Shown here one piece after another: positions 1 to 6,615 of a stretch of 11,070 bases of DNA (the stretch's first letter is position 1; each line of letters opens with the position of its first letter). A program made the position numbers and the translations under genes. Source of the stretch: Actinobacteria bacterium UBA7422 (GTDB lineage Bacteria; Actinomycetota; Actinomycetes; S36-B12); contig DKME01000175.1 of NCBI GenBank assembly GCA_002469525.1, positions 1 to 11,070 of the forward strand, read 5' to 3'. The notes below the pieces were generated by a model. It did not search any database and was not told the origin of the DNA. It saw only the letters and a program-made list of their open reading frames with translations.

Positions 1-17
1 TTGGCATTGCAGGTTTT

Positions 18-593
18 TCAATTTGGCGTGTCGCGGAATTTCACAAAGCCAATGTGATCTCTCCAGTCGCCATCAATATGTAAATACCGTGGCCTGTATG
101 ACTCTTCGGTGAATCCTGCTTTTATTGCAACCCTTCTCGAGGCCGCATTTTCTGGACGAACATTTATTTCGATTCGATGCAACAGCATGGTTTCAAGGCA
201 ATAGTCCGCTGCAAGTTCAACGCACTGTGTCATGAGTCCACGTCCAGCGACTCTTTCGTCGATCCAGTAACCAAAGAATGCACCGCGAGATGAACCGCCC
301 CAAATTCCACCGACAGTGATTTGACCGACAAATTTCCCTCCGACCTCAATAGCGAAGGGAAGTGCTCGCCCTTCCCGCGCTTCCTTTTTCATGATTCGCA
401 TCATTGCGTTGTAAGTGGGCGGTCTTTGTCCATCGAGTCGACCTTCTGGGGGCATGGTTGCATCCCATTGCTGCAGCCATTGCCCGTTCCGTTTGCGAAC
501 CTCGCGCCACGCCCTTCGATCAGAGAATCGCATTGGGCGAAGGGTTACTTCCCCATTGGTTAACGTGACCGGCCAAAAACCAGAAACCGTCAT
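18..593 (-). CDS. rimJ: GNAT-family N-acetyltransferase, RimJ-like
   Basis: Acetyl-CoA-dependent N-acetyltransferase of the GNAT fold. RimJ acetylates the N-terminal alanine of ribosomal protein S5 in E. coli; in actinobacteria the true substrate is less certain. The 191-residue product matches the usual family length. Visible features are an N-terminal LTNGEVTLRP strand (11-20), the acetyl-CoA loop VAGRG (115-119), the ENAASRRVAIKAGF block (148-161) and a YLHIDGDWRDH motif (170-180) typical of actinobacterial RimJ. I chose the ATG at 593, which follows the galU stop by 5 nt. An upstream ATG at 641 would extend the protein 16 residues into galU and adds sequence unlike the family. The gene is probably co-transcribed with galU. 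In mycobacteria moeA lies between these two genes; here it does not. Family is secure, substrate is inferred. Confidence 0.9.
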   Translation of the reverse strand: MTVSGFWPVTLTNGEVTLRPMRFSDRRAWREVRKRNGQWLQQWDATMPPEGRLDGQRPPTYNAMMRIMKKEAREGRALPFAIEVGGKFVGQITVGGIWGGSSRGAFFGYWIDERVAGRGLMTQCVELAADYCLETMLLHRIEINVRPENAASRRVAIKAGFTEESYRPRYLHIDGDWRDHIGFVKFRDTPN

Positions 594-598
594 TGCTT

Positions 599-1507
599 CT
601 AGTCGCCAGCGATTTCGCGCTGACAAAAATTGTGCAACCAATCCTTGAGTTCAGGACCAATGTCTTCACGTTCGCTCGCGAGAGTGATTACCGCCTGTAA
701 ATAACTGAGTTTGTCGCCAGTGTCATAACGGCGCCCGTCAAATACAACGCCACGAACGCCACCTCCTTGATCCGGTGGCATGGTTGCCAGTACCCGCAAT
801 GCGTCGGTCAGTTGGATTTCCCCACCGCGACCCGGGGCCGTTTCTTTCAGGACCGCGAAGACCGCTGGGTCAAGAATGTAGCGGCCAATAATTGCCAAAT
901 CACTCGGTGCACTCACTACATCGGGTTTTTCAACGAGGTCGGTAACCGTGACTACCCCGTCGACGGGTTCGCCTTCAACGCTGACACACCCATAGAGGGA
1001 GATTGTTTCGCGGGGAACCTGCATGAGGCACAGAACTGATCCACCGAATTCGTTGCGTATTGCGATCATGCGATTCAAAATCGGATCCCTTGTATCGATG
1101 AGGTCGTCACCGAGTAAAACCGCAAATGGCTCGTGCCCGACATGGTGACGTGCCACAAGAACCGCGTGACCTAACCCGAGTGGGTCTCCTTGACGGACAT
1201 AATGAATCCGAGCCAAGTCACTTGACTCACGAACGAGAGCTAAACGCTCGAGATCGTTTTTCGACTCAAGCACCTGCTCGAGTTCGTAATTGCGATCAAA
1301 ATGATCTTCTAGCGGGCGCTTACTTCTCCCGGTCACAAAGAGAATGTCGTCAAGGCCCGCTGCAACGGCTTCCTCAACCACGTATTGGATCGCAGGTTTG
1401 TCGACAACCGGCAGCATCTCCTTGGGGGTTGCTTTTGTGGCAGGCAGGAATCTTGTTCCAAGTCCTGCCGCCGGCACAACTGCCTTACGCACTCCCTCGA
1501 AAGCCAT
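599..1507 (-). CDS. galU: UTP--glucose-1-phosphate uridylyltransferase
   Basis: Cytoplasmic enzyme that makes UDP-glucose and pyrophosphate from UTP and glucose-1-phosphate, supplying glycosyl donors for wall polysaccharides, glycolipids and trehalose. The 302-residue length is normal. The nucleotide-binding signature GLGTRFLPATKATPKEMLP lies at residues 15-33, the metal/substrate loop LLGDD at 131-135, the conserved VEKP lysine motif at 192-195 and GGEIQLTDA at 228-236. Every core motif is present, so it should be active. The start ATG is preceded by AGGG with 7-nt spacing, a modest ribosome binding site. It is the first gene of a two-gene unit with rimJ and diverges from the folate cyclo-ligase gene, as in the mycobacterial galU region. 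Confidence 0.97.
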   Translation of the reverse strand: MAFEGVRKAVVPAAGLGTRFLPATKATPKEMLPVVDKPAIQYVVEEAVAAGLDDILFVTGRSKRPLEDHFDRNYELEQVLESKNDLERLALVRESSDLARIHYVRQGDPLGLGHAVLVARHHVGHEPFAVLLGDDLIDTRDPILNRMIAIRNEFGGSVLCLMQVPRETISLYGCVSVEGEPVDGVVTVTDLVEKPDVVSAPSDLAIIGRYILDPAVFAVLKETAPGRGGEIQLTDALRVLATMPPDQGGGVRGVVFDGRRYDTGDKLSYLQAVITLASEREDIGPELKDWLHNFCQREIAGD

Positions 1508-1534
1508 GGGGAGACCCTACGCCAATTGCGCACG

Positions 1535-1562
1535 CATATATTCGTGCACACACAAACTCCAA
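1535..1562 (-). promoter_or_regulatory. Candidate promoter for galU-rimJ
   Basis: On the minus strand TTGGAG (1562-1557) and TATATG (1540-1535) are separated by 16 nt. They match the -35 consensus at 3 of 6 and the -10 consensus at 4 of 6 positions. Transcription would start near 1528, giving a leader of about 20 nt that contains the AGGG ribosome binding site. It lies in the short divergent region shared with the cyclo-ligase gene. Pattern match only. Confidence 0.4.
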
Positions 1563-1584
1563 CCCAACCGTTCACAACTCTGGC

Positions 1585-1590
1585 TATAAC
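1585..1590 (+). promoter_or_regulatory. Candidate -10 box for the cyclo-ligase gene
   Basis: TATAAC, one base from the sigma-70-type consensus, ends 14 nt before the ATG at 1605. It would start transcription near 1597, leaving a leader of only about 8 nt. No convincing -35 is seen. GGAG at 1599-1602 is too close to the ATG for a normal ribosome binding site, so initiation may be nearly leaderless. Confidence 0.35.
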
Positions 1591-1604
1591 GGGATCATGG
1601 AGAC

Positions 1605-2219
1605 ATGACCGGGGAAGATCTCGAATCCAAAATCGCGCTACGATCTAAATTACGAGCGGCCCGCAAATCCCGCGATACGACGGATTCCAGCCACAACGAC
1701 TCGGTAATCTCTGGACACATTTGGGACCTGTTGGAAACCATCCCGATAACCCACGACAGTGTGATTGCAGCGTATGTCCCGATGCCCTTCGAGCCGCCGG
1801 TCAATCATGTGAGATCTCGCTTGCGTGAGTTCGGTTGCACAGTTCTGATTCCAATCGTGAACGGTGACGACCTACTCTGGGCTGCCGACGGTGACGAGCA
1901 AACATGGGAACACAATTCATTTGGAACCCTAGAGCCTGATGCAAGTGGAGCCATACCGAGTTCACAGGCACTACCGGCATGCACAGCAATTATTGTTCCG
2001 GCCCAAGGGATTGACCAGCAAGGATTTCGCATTGGGCAAGGCAAAGGTTTTTATGACCGCGCATTGTCTAAATTGGCTGGAATGGAAAATCCACCGTTGC
2101 TCATCGGTGTCACCTACGAATCCGAATTCTTATTGCACGTACCTACCGAGTCCCACGACCTTGCCGTTGACGTGAGTGTCACCGAATCAACCGTCCGTTG
2201 GTTTAACACTCCTGACTAA
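1605..2219 (+). CDS. 5-formyltetrahydrofolate cyclo-ligase (5,10-methenyl-THF synthetase)
   Basis: ATP-dependent cytoplasmic enzyme that converts 5-formyltetrahydrofolate to 5,10-methenyltetrahydrofolate, returning the stable formyl folate to the one-carbon pool. The 204-residue protein has the family layout: a basic helical N-terminus (ALRSKLRAARKSR, 11-23), the phosphate-binding signature GFRIGQGKGFYDR (140-152) and the C-terminal HDLAVDVSVTE block (184-194). The ATG at 1605 is the only start that leaves the N-terminal helix intact. The gene diverges from galU, an arrangement shared with mycobacteria (Rv0992c/Rv0993), and converges on the acylase gene with a 12-nt gap in which I see no terminator hairpin. 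It would be called fthC, ygfA or mthfs in different systems, so I assign no symbol. Confidence 0.95.
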   Translation: MTGEDLESKIALRSKLRAARKSRDTTDSSHNDSVISGHIWDLLETIPITHDSVIAAYVPMPFEPPVNHVRSRLREFGCTVLIPIVNGDDLLWAADGDEQTWEHNSFGTLEPDASGAIPSSQALPACTAIIVPAQGIDQQGFRIGQGKGFYDRALSKLAGMENPPLLIGVTYESEFLLHVPTESHDLAVDVSVTESTVRWFNTPD

Positions 2220-2231
2220 CAAGTAGGTCAT

Positions 2232-4817
2232 TCACTCACTGTTTGCCGGCACCAAAGTCAGCGTGTCAACCGTTGCAGCGCCTACCGCTTCACTGCTAAA
2301 TGCCCAGTCGAATTGAGTTCCATCACGCCACGCATCAATCTGATTCGAATAGTTCGAGTTGTAGGCGTGTCCGCTATTTCCAGTCAGATTGACCCATGTT
2401 GAATTATTAAAGTCCGCAAGGTCAATGACTTGACGCATGCTGGGGACCCAGGAAACCTCGTAACCTTCCGAAGGCGTCCAGCCTGTTGCATTAACAATGG
2501 AATCCCCACCGGAGACTTCAATGGGACCTCGGTTAAAAATCCGCTCAACCGGGCCAACACCGCTGGTGCCCAATGTTTGATTGGTGAGTGTCAGCGTGTG
2601 AAGTCCGCCCCAGTTCCATCCATTTGGATCACCGCCTTGTAAACCTTCTAGTTCACTCTGGGCTGCGAGCATGGCGGTTTCCAATAATTGATCACGATTC
2701 TCGATGACCTGCGTGGACTTGTCATCCCACCAAAAGTCTTCTGGGGTATCCCAGATTGTTTTGATCACCTCCCAGAATCGATCACCACCGCTCGCCGTGA
2801 TTGACTCGCTATCGGTTGCCGCGTCAAACATGCGCAGCACCATTTGTTTCCACATCGCGTTGAAGTAGGCCGCGGGAGCACTCTGCGCCGGCTGCGTGAA
2901 GTCCCAGTCAGAGAAAAGTGCGACAGCGCTTTCCGCGCCAGCGGGAATCGGCACGTCTGTCAGTTTGGGAACCATGAATGCCGCAAGATCGTTGTGGGAA
3001 TCCATTTGGATTGATCGCATGCGTTCGGGGGTGAGTGCCGCACCGCCTGCGGTGAACGTCTCTATCAGGTCAACGATTCTCTGACTCCGTGAACCATACG
3101 CCCAATCGTCGGTTAGGAAATACTCATATTCTGGACCGATCGCGGCTTGATTGGCGGTGACGATCCAATTCTCTGGCGGATTGGAAACTGCCGGTAACGC
3201 TTCAAATGGAATGAACCCTCGCCACTGGTATTGCGAAGTCCAACCGGGCACCGGCCACTTGCCGTCATATCCACTTCGAATCGGAATGACGCCCGGTGCT
3301 TGGTAGCCGATCACACCCTGCTTGTCGGCATAAATCAAGTTTTGGGCGGGGACGCTCAGTAGTTTAGCGGCGCGTTGGAACTCACCCCAGTTTTGCGCGG
3401 TGTTGAGTTCGTCGAATGCGTCAAAAGTATTGCGCGGTGTGAGCGCCGTCCAACGCAATGCCACCGCGTAACTTTCCCCACGCGCCGGCACAACCGAGTC
3501 CGCCGACGCTGAACCCGGCGCCGGGACGGGTGCGTCTGCTCCCACCTCGGTGAACGTCTCTATTCCTGTTACATCGGAAATTAATGGACCGTCAATTGTT
3601 TCTCTGATCGTGATCTCGACCGAATCACTGCCAGCAATTTCGATAGTTTCCTTCCGGGTGATCATGTCGACTTGCTTCCCGTCGAGTAAATACGTATCCC
3701 CGGTGACCTTGTGTAGAACAAGATCTGTTACGTCGGGGCCAAGGTTTGTGAAACCCCAGGCAATGTTGTTGTTATGTCCAATAAAAACACCGGGCAGTCC
3801 AGCCATGGTCCAACCCGACACGTCGTAATTGCAATCGGGTGAGAATTGATTGCAACGCAAACCCGCTTGGTACCAAAGGCTTGGCATTGCAGGTGCGAGA
3901 TGCGGGTCATTAGCGAGGATCGGCATCCCTGACTCGGTTTTCTCACCTCCAACTACCCAAGAATTAGATCCGATTCCATCTCCTGACTTTCCCAGCCAGT
4001 CGCCCAGACGTGCACTTAGCTTGGCCACGGATTCCAACGCCGAAATTTCATTGTTCCCGTATCGAACGCTCGCACCACTGCCACCTTGAACCGGCTGCGC
4101 ATCCTGGTCAAAAACTCCGTCAACGACAGCACCGATTTCCACGATCGGACGGTGCTGCGCGAACGGGTAGTCGGGGTAAAGCTTTTCGGTTTCCTCGACA
4201 CCGACGGATGCGCTCATGATCGCCCGGTAAATCTCCTCTTCCATATTCCCGCGTAAATCCCAGGCCAAAGCTTTGAGCCAAGCAACTGAGTCTGCCGGCA
4301 CCCAGTCTTCAACCGTGTAGTCGGGATTCTGAAGACTTAGCACCGCATACTCCAAGCTGATCTTGGATCCCTGACGCTCAGCAAGGTACGCGTTCACGCC
4401 AGCGCTATATGAGTCAAGAATTTGCAATGACTTTGGACTCAAGAGCGTGATTTCTTCTTCCGCAATTTTTCGCCACCCCAACGTGCGCAGAAATGAGTCA
4501 GTCTCCAGCTGGCTTTCACCAAACATTTCCGAGAGGCGACCTGAAGTGATGTGGCGGCGAACATCCATTTCCCAGAATCGATCTTGAGCGTGCACGAAAC
4601 CTTGCGCATAGAAAAGATCACCTATATTTTCCGCGTAAATATTGGGAACCCCTAGACCATCACGTTTGACGTGAACGGAGCTTGTGAGACCTACAAGCTC
4701 CACCTCGCCCGAAGTGTGCGGGTAAGACTCCCGGACAGTGTGAACGCCGAAAAAAACCACGCCACCAAGCACCAAAACCAACAGGAGCACAAGGGTTCCG
4801 AGAATCCGCTTGATCAT
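2232..4817 (-). CDS. Penicillin acylase family protein (membrane-anchored Ntn-hydrolase)
   Basis: An amidase of the penicillin acylase (S45) family, which self-cleaves before a serine that becomes the N-terminal nucleophile of the beta chain. Known members hydrolyse penicillins, cephalosporin side chains or acyl-homoserine lactones; the substrate here cannot be read from sequence. A hydrophobic segment at residues 5-24 with no lipobox cysteine suggests an N-terminal membrane anchor with the enzyme outside. The GSNSW motif places the nucleophile at Ser284. NDPHL lies at 304-308 and the conserved C-terminal GNSGHAYNS block at 813-821. Cys322 and Cys329 could form an extracytoplasmic disulfide. 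The 861-residue length is normal for a proenzyme. The start has no good ribosome binding site, but TATTTT lies 6 nt before the ATG. It follows crcB2 by 36 nt, so it may share that transcript or have its own promoter. Confidence 0.9.
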   Translation of the reverse strand: MIKRILGTLVLLLVLVLGGVVFFGVHTVRESYPHTSGEVELVGLTSSVHVKRDGLGVPNIYAENIGDLFYAQGFVHAQDRFWEMDVRRHITSGRLSEMFGESQLETDSFLRTLGWRKIAEEEITLLSPKSLQILDSYSAGVNAYLAERQGSKISLEYAVLSLQNPDYTVEDWVPADSVAWLKALAWDLRGNMEEEIYRAIMSASVGVEETEKLYPDYPFAQHRPIVEIGAVVDGVFDQDAQPVQGGSGASVRYGNNEISALESVAKLSARLGDWLGKSGDGIGSNSWVVGGEKTESGMPILANDPHLAPAMPSLWYQAGLRCNQFSPDCNYDVSGWTMAGLPGVFIGHNNNIAWGFTNLGPDVTDLVLHKVTGDTYLLDGKQVDMITRKETIEIAGSDSVEITIRETIDGPLISDVTGIETFTEVGADAPVPAPGSASADSVVPARGESYAVALRWTALTPRNTFDAFDELNTAQNWGEFQRAAKLLSVPAQNLIYADKQGVIGYQAPGVIPIRSGYDGKWPVPGWTSQYQWRGFIPFEALPAVSNPPENWIVTANQAAIGPEYEYFLTDDWAYGSRSQRIVDLIETFTAGGAALTPERMRSIQMDSHNDLAAFMVPKLTDVPIPAGAESAVALFSDWDFTQPAQSAPAAYFNAMWKQMVLRMFDAATDSESITASGGDRFWEVIKTIWDTPEDFWWDDKSTQVIENRDQLLETAMLAAQSELEGLQGGDPNGWNWGGLHTLTLTNQTLGTSGVGPVERIFNRGPIEVSGGDSIVNATGWTPSEGYEVSWVPSMRQVIDLADFNNSTWVNLTGNSGHAYNSNYSNQIDAWRDGTQFDWAFSSEAVGAATVDTLTLVPANSE

Positions 4818-4823
4818 CGGATC

Positions 4824-4829
4824 AAAATA
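4824..4829 (-). promoter_or_regulatory. Candidate -10 box, leaderless start of the acylase gene
   Basis: On the minus strand TATTTT is followed by 6 nt and then the ATG at 4817, so a transcript begun at the usual distance would start on the start codon. No -35 match is seen. The same arrangement occurs before 6174 and 10955. Confidence 0.35.
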
Positions 4830-4848
4830 CTCACCCTCGTGCGTGAGT
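4829..4848 (-). terminator. Short hairpin between crcB2 and the acylase gene
   Basis: On the minus strand ACTCAC, an 8-nt loop (GCACGAGG) and GTGAGT form a perfect 6-bp stem, followed directly by ATTTT. It could be a weak intrinsic terminator ending the crcB transcript. Equally, the stem and its GAGG loop could affect expression of the acylase gene 11 nt downstream. The stem is short, so this is a weak call. Confidence 0.25.
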
Positions 4849-4853
4849 GGGGA

Positions 4854-5234
4854 CTAAAACAGCAATTCACTCGCGAAAAAGCCAACCCAAGCGGCAAGGA
4901 CGGGGATGGCGATGGCTACGAGAATAACTATCGCAAGCTTTGCGAGGCGATTGACAAAAACCGCCCCCGAGTCTGTCAACCTCTTGGAGTAGTTGCTCAT
5001 CGCTAGTGCCCAACCCGAGAATGTTGTGAATGCGCCCGCGGCCCCTATCACGAGGAATAGTCGCAGATCTCCTGTGAAGGCACCAATGCTGAACCCCGCC
5101 AAGAGTGAGCCAAGTGAATTGATCAAGAGCAAGGTTTCAAGTGGAGATCGCACTCGGCCTAAAGTTTGCTCAATGAGTGCCCGCATAGGGGCGCCAATGA
5201 ATGCCCCTAAAGCGATTGCGAATACTGCCGTCAC
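4854..5234 (-). CDS. crcB: Fluoride channel subunit CrcB/Fluc (second of a pair)
   Basis: Small four-helix membrane protein of the CrcB/Fluc family. Two such subunits assemble antiparallel into a fluoride-selective channel that lets toxic F- leave the cytoplasm. The 126-residue product shows the early arginine (GAPMRAL, Arg18), the pore-lining INSLGS segment with Asn39 and the family signature GAAGAFTTFS (64-73), which contributes the fluoride-coordinating phenylalanines and the central Na+ site. The GTG start (5234-5232) overlaps the stop of the upstream crcB gene as GTGA, implying translational coupling and equal dosage. Tandem crcB genes usually encode a heterodimeric channel in Gram-positive bacteria. 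Channel identity is secure; heterodimer formation is inferred. Confidence 0.93.
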   Translation of the reverse strand: MTAVFAIALGAFIGAPMRALIEQTLGRVRSPLETLLLINSLGSLLAGFSIGAFTGDLRLFLVIGAAGAFTTFSGWALAMSNYSKRLTDSGAVFVNRLAKLAIVILVAIAIPVLAAWVGFFASELLF

Positions 5235-5635
5235 GGCCTAACCGCCTTGCGAGCGAGAAGCATTCCAGCCCGAACCGCAAGGAGTCCTGCTCCGACCGTT
5301 ACCGACAGGTATATGAATGCGGTGAACCATAAATCTTGGTCAACTAGGTCGCCCACCTCAAGTGCCAGCGCCGAAAAAGTAGTAAACCCACCCAGAAAAC
5401 CAGTGATCAAAAATGGGCGTCGGTATCCCAGAGCTTCCCCTGCCAGTGCAATAGCAAGAATCCCGATCAGTAGCGCCCCCAGAATGTTGACTCCCATCGT
5501 GGCCCATGGAAAAACGGCATTCCCGTCAGTCAATTCAACATTCGGACTCCCGAGTAGGTTCGATACCCCGGCTCGACTCAGTGCTCCCAACGCACCACCG
5601 ATGCCGATCACGGCAAGTCGGTTCACTTCGCGCAT
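5231..5635 (-). CDS. crcB: Fluoride channel subunit CrcB/Fluc (first of a pair)
   Basis: Partner of the downstream crcB gene. The 134-residue protein has four predicted membrane helices, Arg21 in GALSRAG, Asn50 in the VNILGA pore helix and the complete family signature GFLGGFTTFSALALE (79-93). I chose the ATG at 5635 because it begins the protein just before the first helix, as is usual, and has AGGG 8 nt upstream. Starts at 5692 or 5680 would add a charged 15-19 residue extension (QGESPQDPRPRV) unusual for this family. The CCTAGGG at the ribosome binding site also resembles a TAnnnT -10 box, so leaderless initiation is not excluded. The gene diverges from the zinc-ribbon gene at 5769. Confidence 0.93.
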   Translation of the reverse strand: MREVNRLAVIGIGGALGALSRAGVSNLLGSPNVELTDGNAVFPWATMGVNILGALLIGILAIALAGEALGYRRPFLITGFLGGFTTFSALALEVGDLVDQDLWFTAFIYLSVTVGAGLLAVRAGMLLARKAVRP

Positions 5636-5647
5636 GAACGCAACCCT

Positions 5648-5676
5648 AGGGCGCGGATCTTGCGGACTTTCGCCCT
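5648..5676 (-). other. Leader hairpin upstream of crcB1
   Basis: AGGGCG and CGCCCT form a perfect 6-bp inverted repeat around a 17-nt loop, immediately upstream of the crcB1 ribosome binding site. crcB genes are often controlled by the fluoride riboswitch, but I could not fit this leader to that consensus (see rejected items). Its role is unknown, and a chance structure in GC-rich DNA is possible. Confidence 0.25.
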
Positions 5677-5709
5677 GCATTCGCCACCGCAATCAGGACT
5701 AGTGCACAA

Positions 5710-5736
5710 TTGGGCCTCCGCCAAGTTGAGTGCCAA
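5710..5736. promoter_or_regulatory. CIRCE-like dyad, candidate HrcA operator
   Basis: TTGGGCCTC (5710-5718), nine bases, then GAGTGCCAA (5728-5736). CIRCE, the operator of the heat-shock repressor HrcA, is TTAGCACTC-N9-GAGTGCTAA. The right arm matches 8 of 9, the left arm 6 of 9, the spacer is exactly 9, and 7 of 9 arm positions are self-complementary. It lies 32 nt before the zinc-ribbon gene. A second dyad, AAGTTG-N5-CAACTT (5723-5739), overlaps the right arm and is an alternative reading. HrcA control fits the reported co-regulation of the M. tuberculosis homologue Rv0991c with chaperone genes. Confidence 0.5.
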
Positions 5737-5768
5737 CTTTCTCGCGGACTGGACAACTGGAGGATTGC

Positions 5769-6092
5769 GTGCCGACCTACGAGTATTTGTGCACCGAATG
5801 CGGCACGAACCACGACATTGTGCAATCAATGGCGGACCCAACCCTCACGGCCTGCCCTGACTGCGGCAAAGAAACTCTCCGAAAGCAGTTCAGCGGAGTA
5901 GGCGTCATGTTCAAAGGGTCCGGCTTTTATCGCACCGACTCGCGGGAGAGCAAGACTGCCACCACACCTGCGACTCCCAAGACTGATTCCTCCGCTGCCA
6001 CTTCAACCCCTGCACCGGCAGCGACCACCACGGAGAAGACTGCTGCCCCAAAGAAATCCGAATCGAGCTCAGGATCAGCTTCTCAGTCTTAG
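5769..6092 (+). CDS. FmdB-family zinc-ribbon protein, probable Ruc-like redox-regulated chaperone
   Basis: A 107-residue protein with an N-terminal zinc ribbon (Cys8-X2-Cys11 and Cys29-X2-Cys32) followed by a low-complexity tail from about residue 60, rich in Ala, Thr, Ser, Pro and Lys and probably disordered. This is the architecture of M. tuberculosis Rv0991c (Ruc), reported as a chaperone activated by cysteine oxidation that works with DnaK. The older name FmdB regulatory protein rests on weak evidence. The GTG at 5769 is chosen because GGAGGA (5759-5764) lies 4 nt upstream and the protein then begins VPTYEYLC, the family's normal start; an ATG at 5730 would add 13 unrelated residues. Synteny with galU and the cyclo-ligase gene is only partial here, because acylase and crcB genes intervene. 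Family is secure; chaperone function is inferred. Confidence 0.9.
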   Translation: MPTYEYLCTECGTNHDIVQSMADPTLTACPDCGKETLRKQFSGVGVMFKGSGFYRTDSRESKTATTPATPKTDSSAATSTPAPAATTTEKTAAPKKSESSSGSASQS

Positions 6093-6137
6093 CAATTCGA
6101 TCTAGGTGTAACCATGCTGCTGGCCTGTGGATATTCA

Positions 6138-6167
6138 TTGGACGTTCAACGTTTTCCCGCCTAGATT
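6138..6167 (+). promoter_or_regulatory. Candidate promoter for the SAF/CpaB-like gene, leaderless
   Basis: TTGGAC (6138-6143) and TAGATT (6162-6167) are 18 nt apart. The -10 hexamer ends 6 nt before the ATG at 6174, so transcription would start on the start codon. No ribosome binding site is visible, which supports a leaderless message. Confidence 0.4.
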
Positions 6168-6173
6168 CCAAGC

Positions 6174-6602
6174 ATGCAGGCTAACCCGCTCCTACGACTT
6201 CGCACACAACTCAATCGACACCGACGGATCCTGGGTTCGGTTTCAGCCGCGTTGGCGGTACTCCTCATTTTCGGCTCCATGTCAGCACCGGCCCCAGCCA
6301 GTGGACCAGACCTTGTCGTCTCTGGCTTGCCTAAGGGCGCAGTTGCCGTTCCGGTCACTCTTCGGTCCGCAGCGATTGCCGGTGCCGTCCGTGTTGGCGA
6401 CACAATTGATTTGGTGGTGCCCACGCAAGCAGGAACACCCCGAGTGATCGCAACCAACGCTTCGGTCTTGGACCTACCGAATAATTCGGGATTCGGAGCG
6501 GCAACGTCAACGGTGATTCTTGTCAGTGTGGAGAAGTGGCAAAGCGCAGCACTTGCAGCCGAGGACTCCAACCAGATTTCACTAGTGATCAATTCGCGTT
6601 GA
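6174..6602 (+). CDS. SAF/RcpC-CpaB-like membrane-anchored protein
   Basis: A 142-residue protein with a basic N-terminus (RLRTQLNRHRR), one hydrophobic segment (about 19-36) and an extracytoplasmic domain. The segments GAVRVGDTIDLVVP (70-83), RVIATNASVLDLP (90-102) and VILVSVEKWQSAALAAEDSNQISLVI (split around 114-139) follow the pattern of the RcpC/CpaB domain, found in Flp pilus assembly proteins. In many actinobacteria a protein of this type follows the FmdB gene and precedes mscL. No pilus genes lie in the window, so the pilus role should not be transferred; it may have a separate envelope function. It sits 81 nt after the zinc-ribbon gene, long enough for its own promoter. Mscl is not seen downstream. 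Domain assignment is moderate, function unknown. Confidence 0.75.
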   Translation: MQANPLLRLRTQLNRHRRILGSVSAALAVLLIFGSMSAPAPASGPDLVVSGLPKGAVAVPVTLRSAAIAGAVRVGDTIDLVVPTQAGTPRVIATNASVLDLPNNSGFGAATSTVILVSVEKWQSAALAAEDSNQISLVINSR

Positions 6603-6615
6603 CGTTAATGGCATC

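Noticed and set aside
594..641. Longer start for rimJ (ATG at 641)
   Set aside because: It would overlap galU by 43 nt and add residues unlike the family, whereas the ATG at 593 follows the galU stop and matches the usual N-terminus.
1126..1608. 160-codon open frame on the plus strand opposite galU
   Set aside because: It lies antisense to a well-supported galU gene, has no recognisable domain, and its composition (rich in Arg, Pro, Gln and His) is typical of a shadow frame.
2220..2231. Bidirectional terminator between the cyclo-ligase and acylase genes
   Set aside because: The 12-nt gap and adjacent ends contain no stem-loop followed by a T-run in either direction.
3881..3894. 14-bp exact repeat of positions 1-14 (TTGGCATTGCAGGT)
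   Set aside because: The second copy is inside the acylase coding region and the first is at the window edge after rimJ. There are no flanking features, terminal repeats or further copies, so chance is the simplest reading.
5636..5740. Fluoride riboswitch upstream of crcB1
   Set aside because: The minus-strand leader contains GGCGAATG and GGGCGAAAG, loosely similar to the start of the crcB RNA. The GATGG core and the downstream CTGATGA-like pseudoknot partner expected from the consensus are missing.
5730..5768. Upstream ATG start for the zinc-ribbon gene
   Set aside because: It has no ribosome binding site and would place the GGAGGA site inside the coding region. The GTG at 5769 gives the normal family N-terminus.
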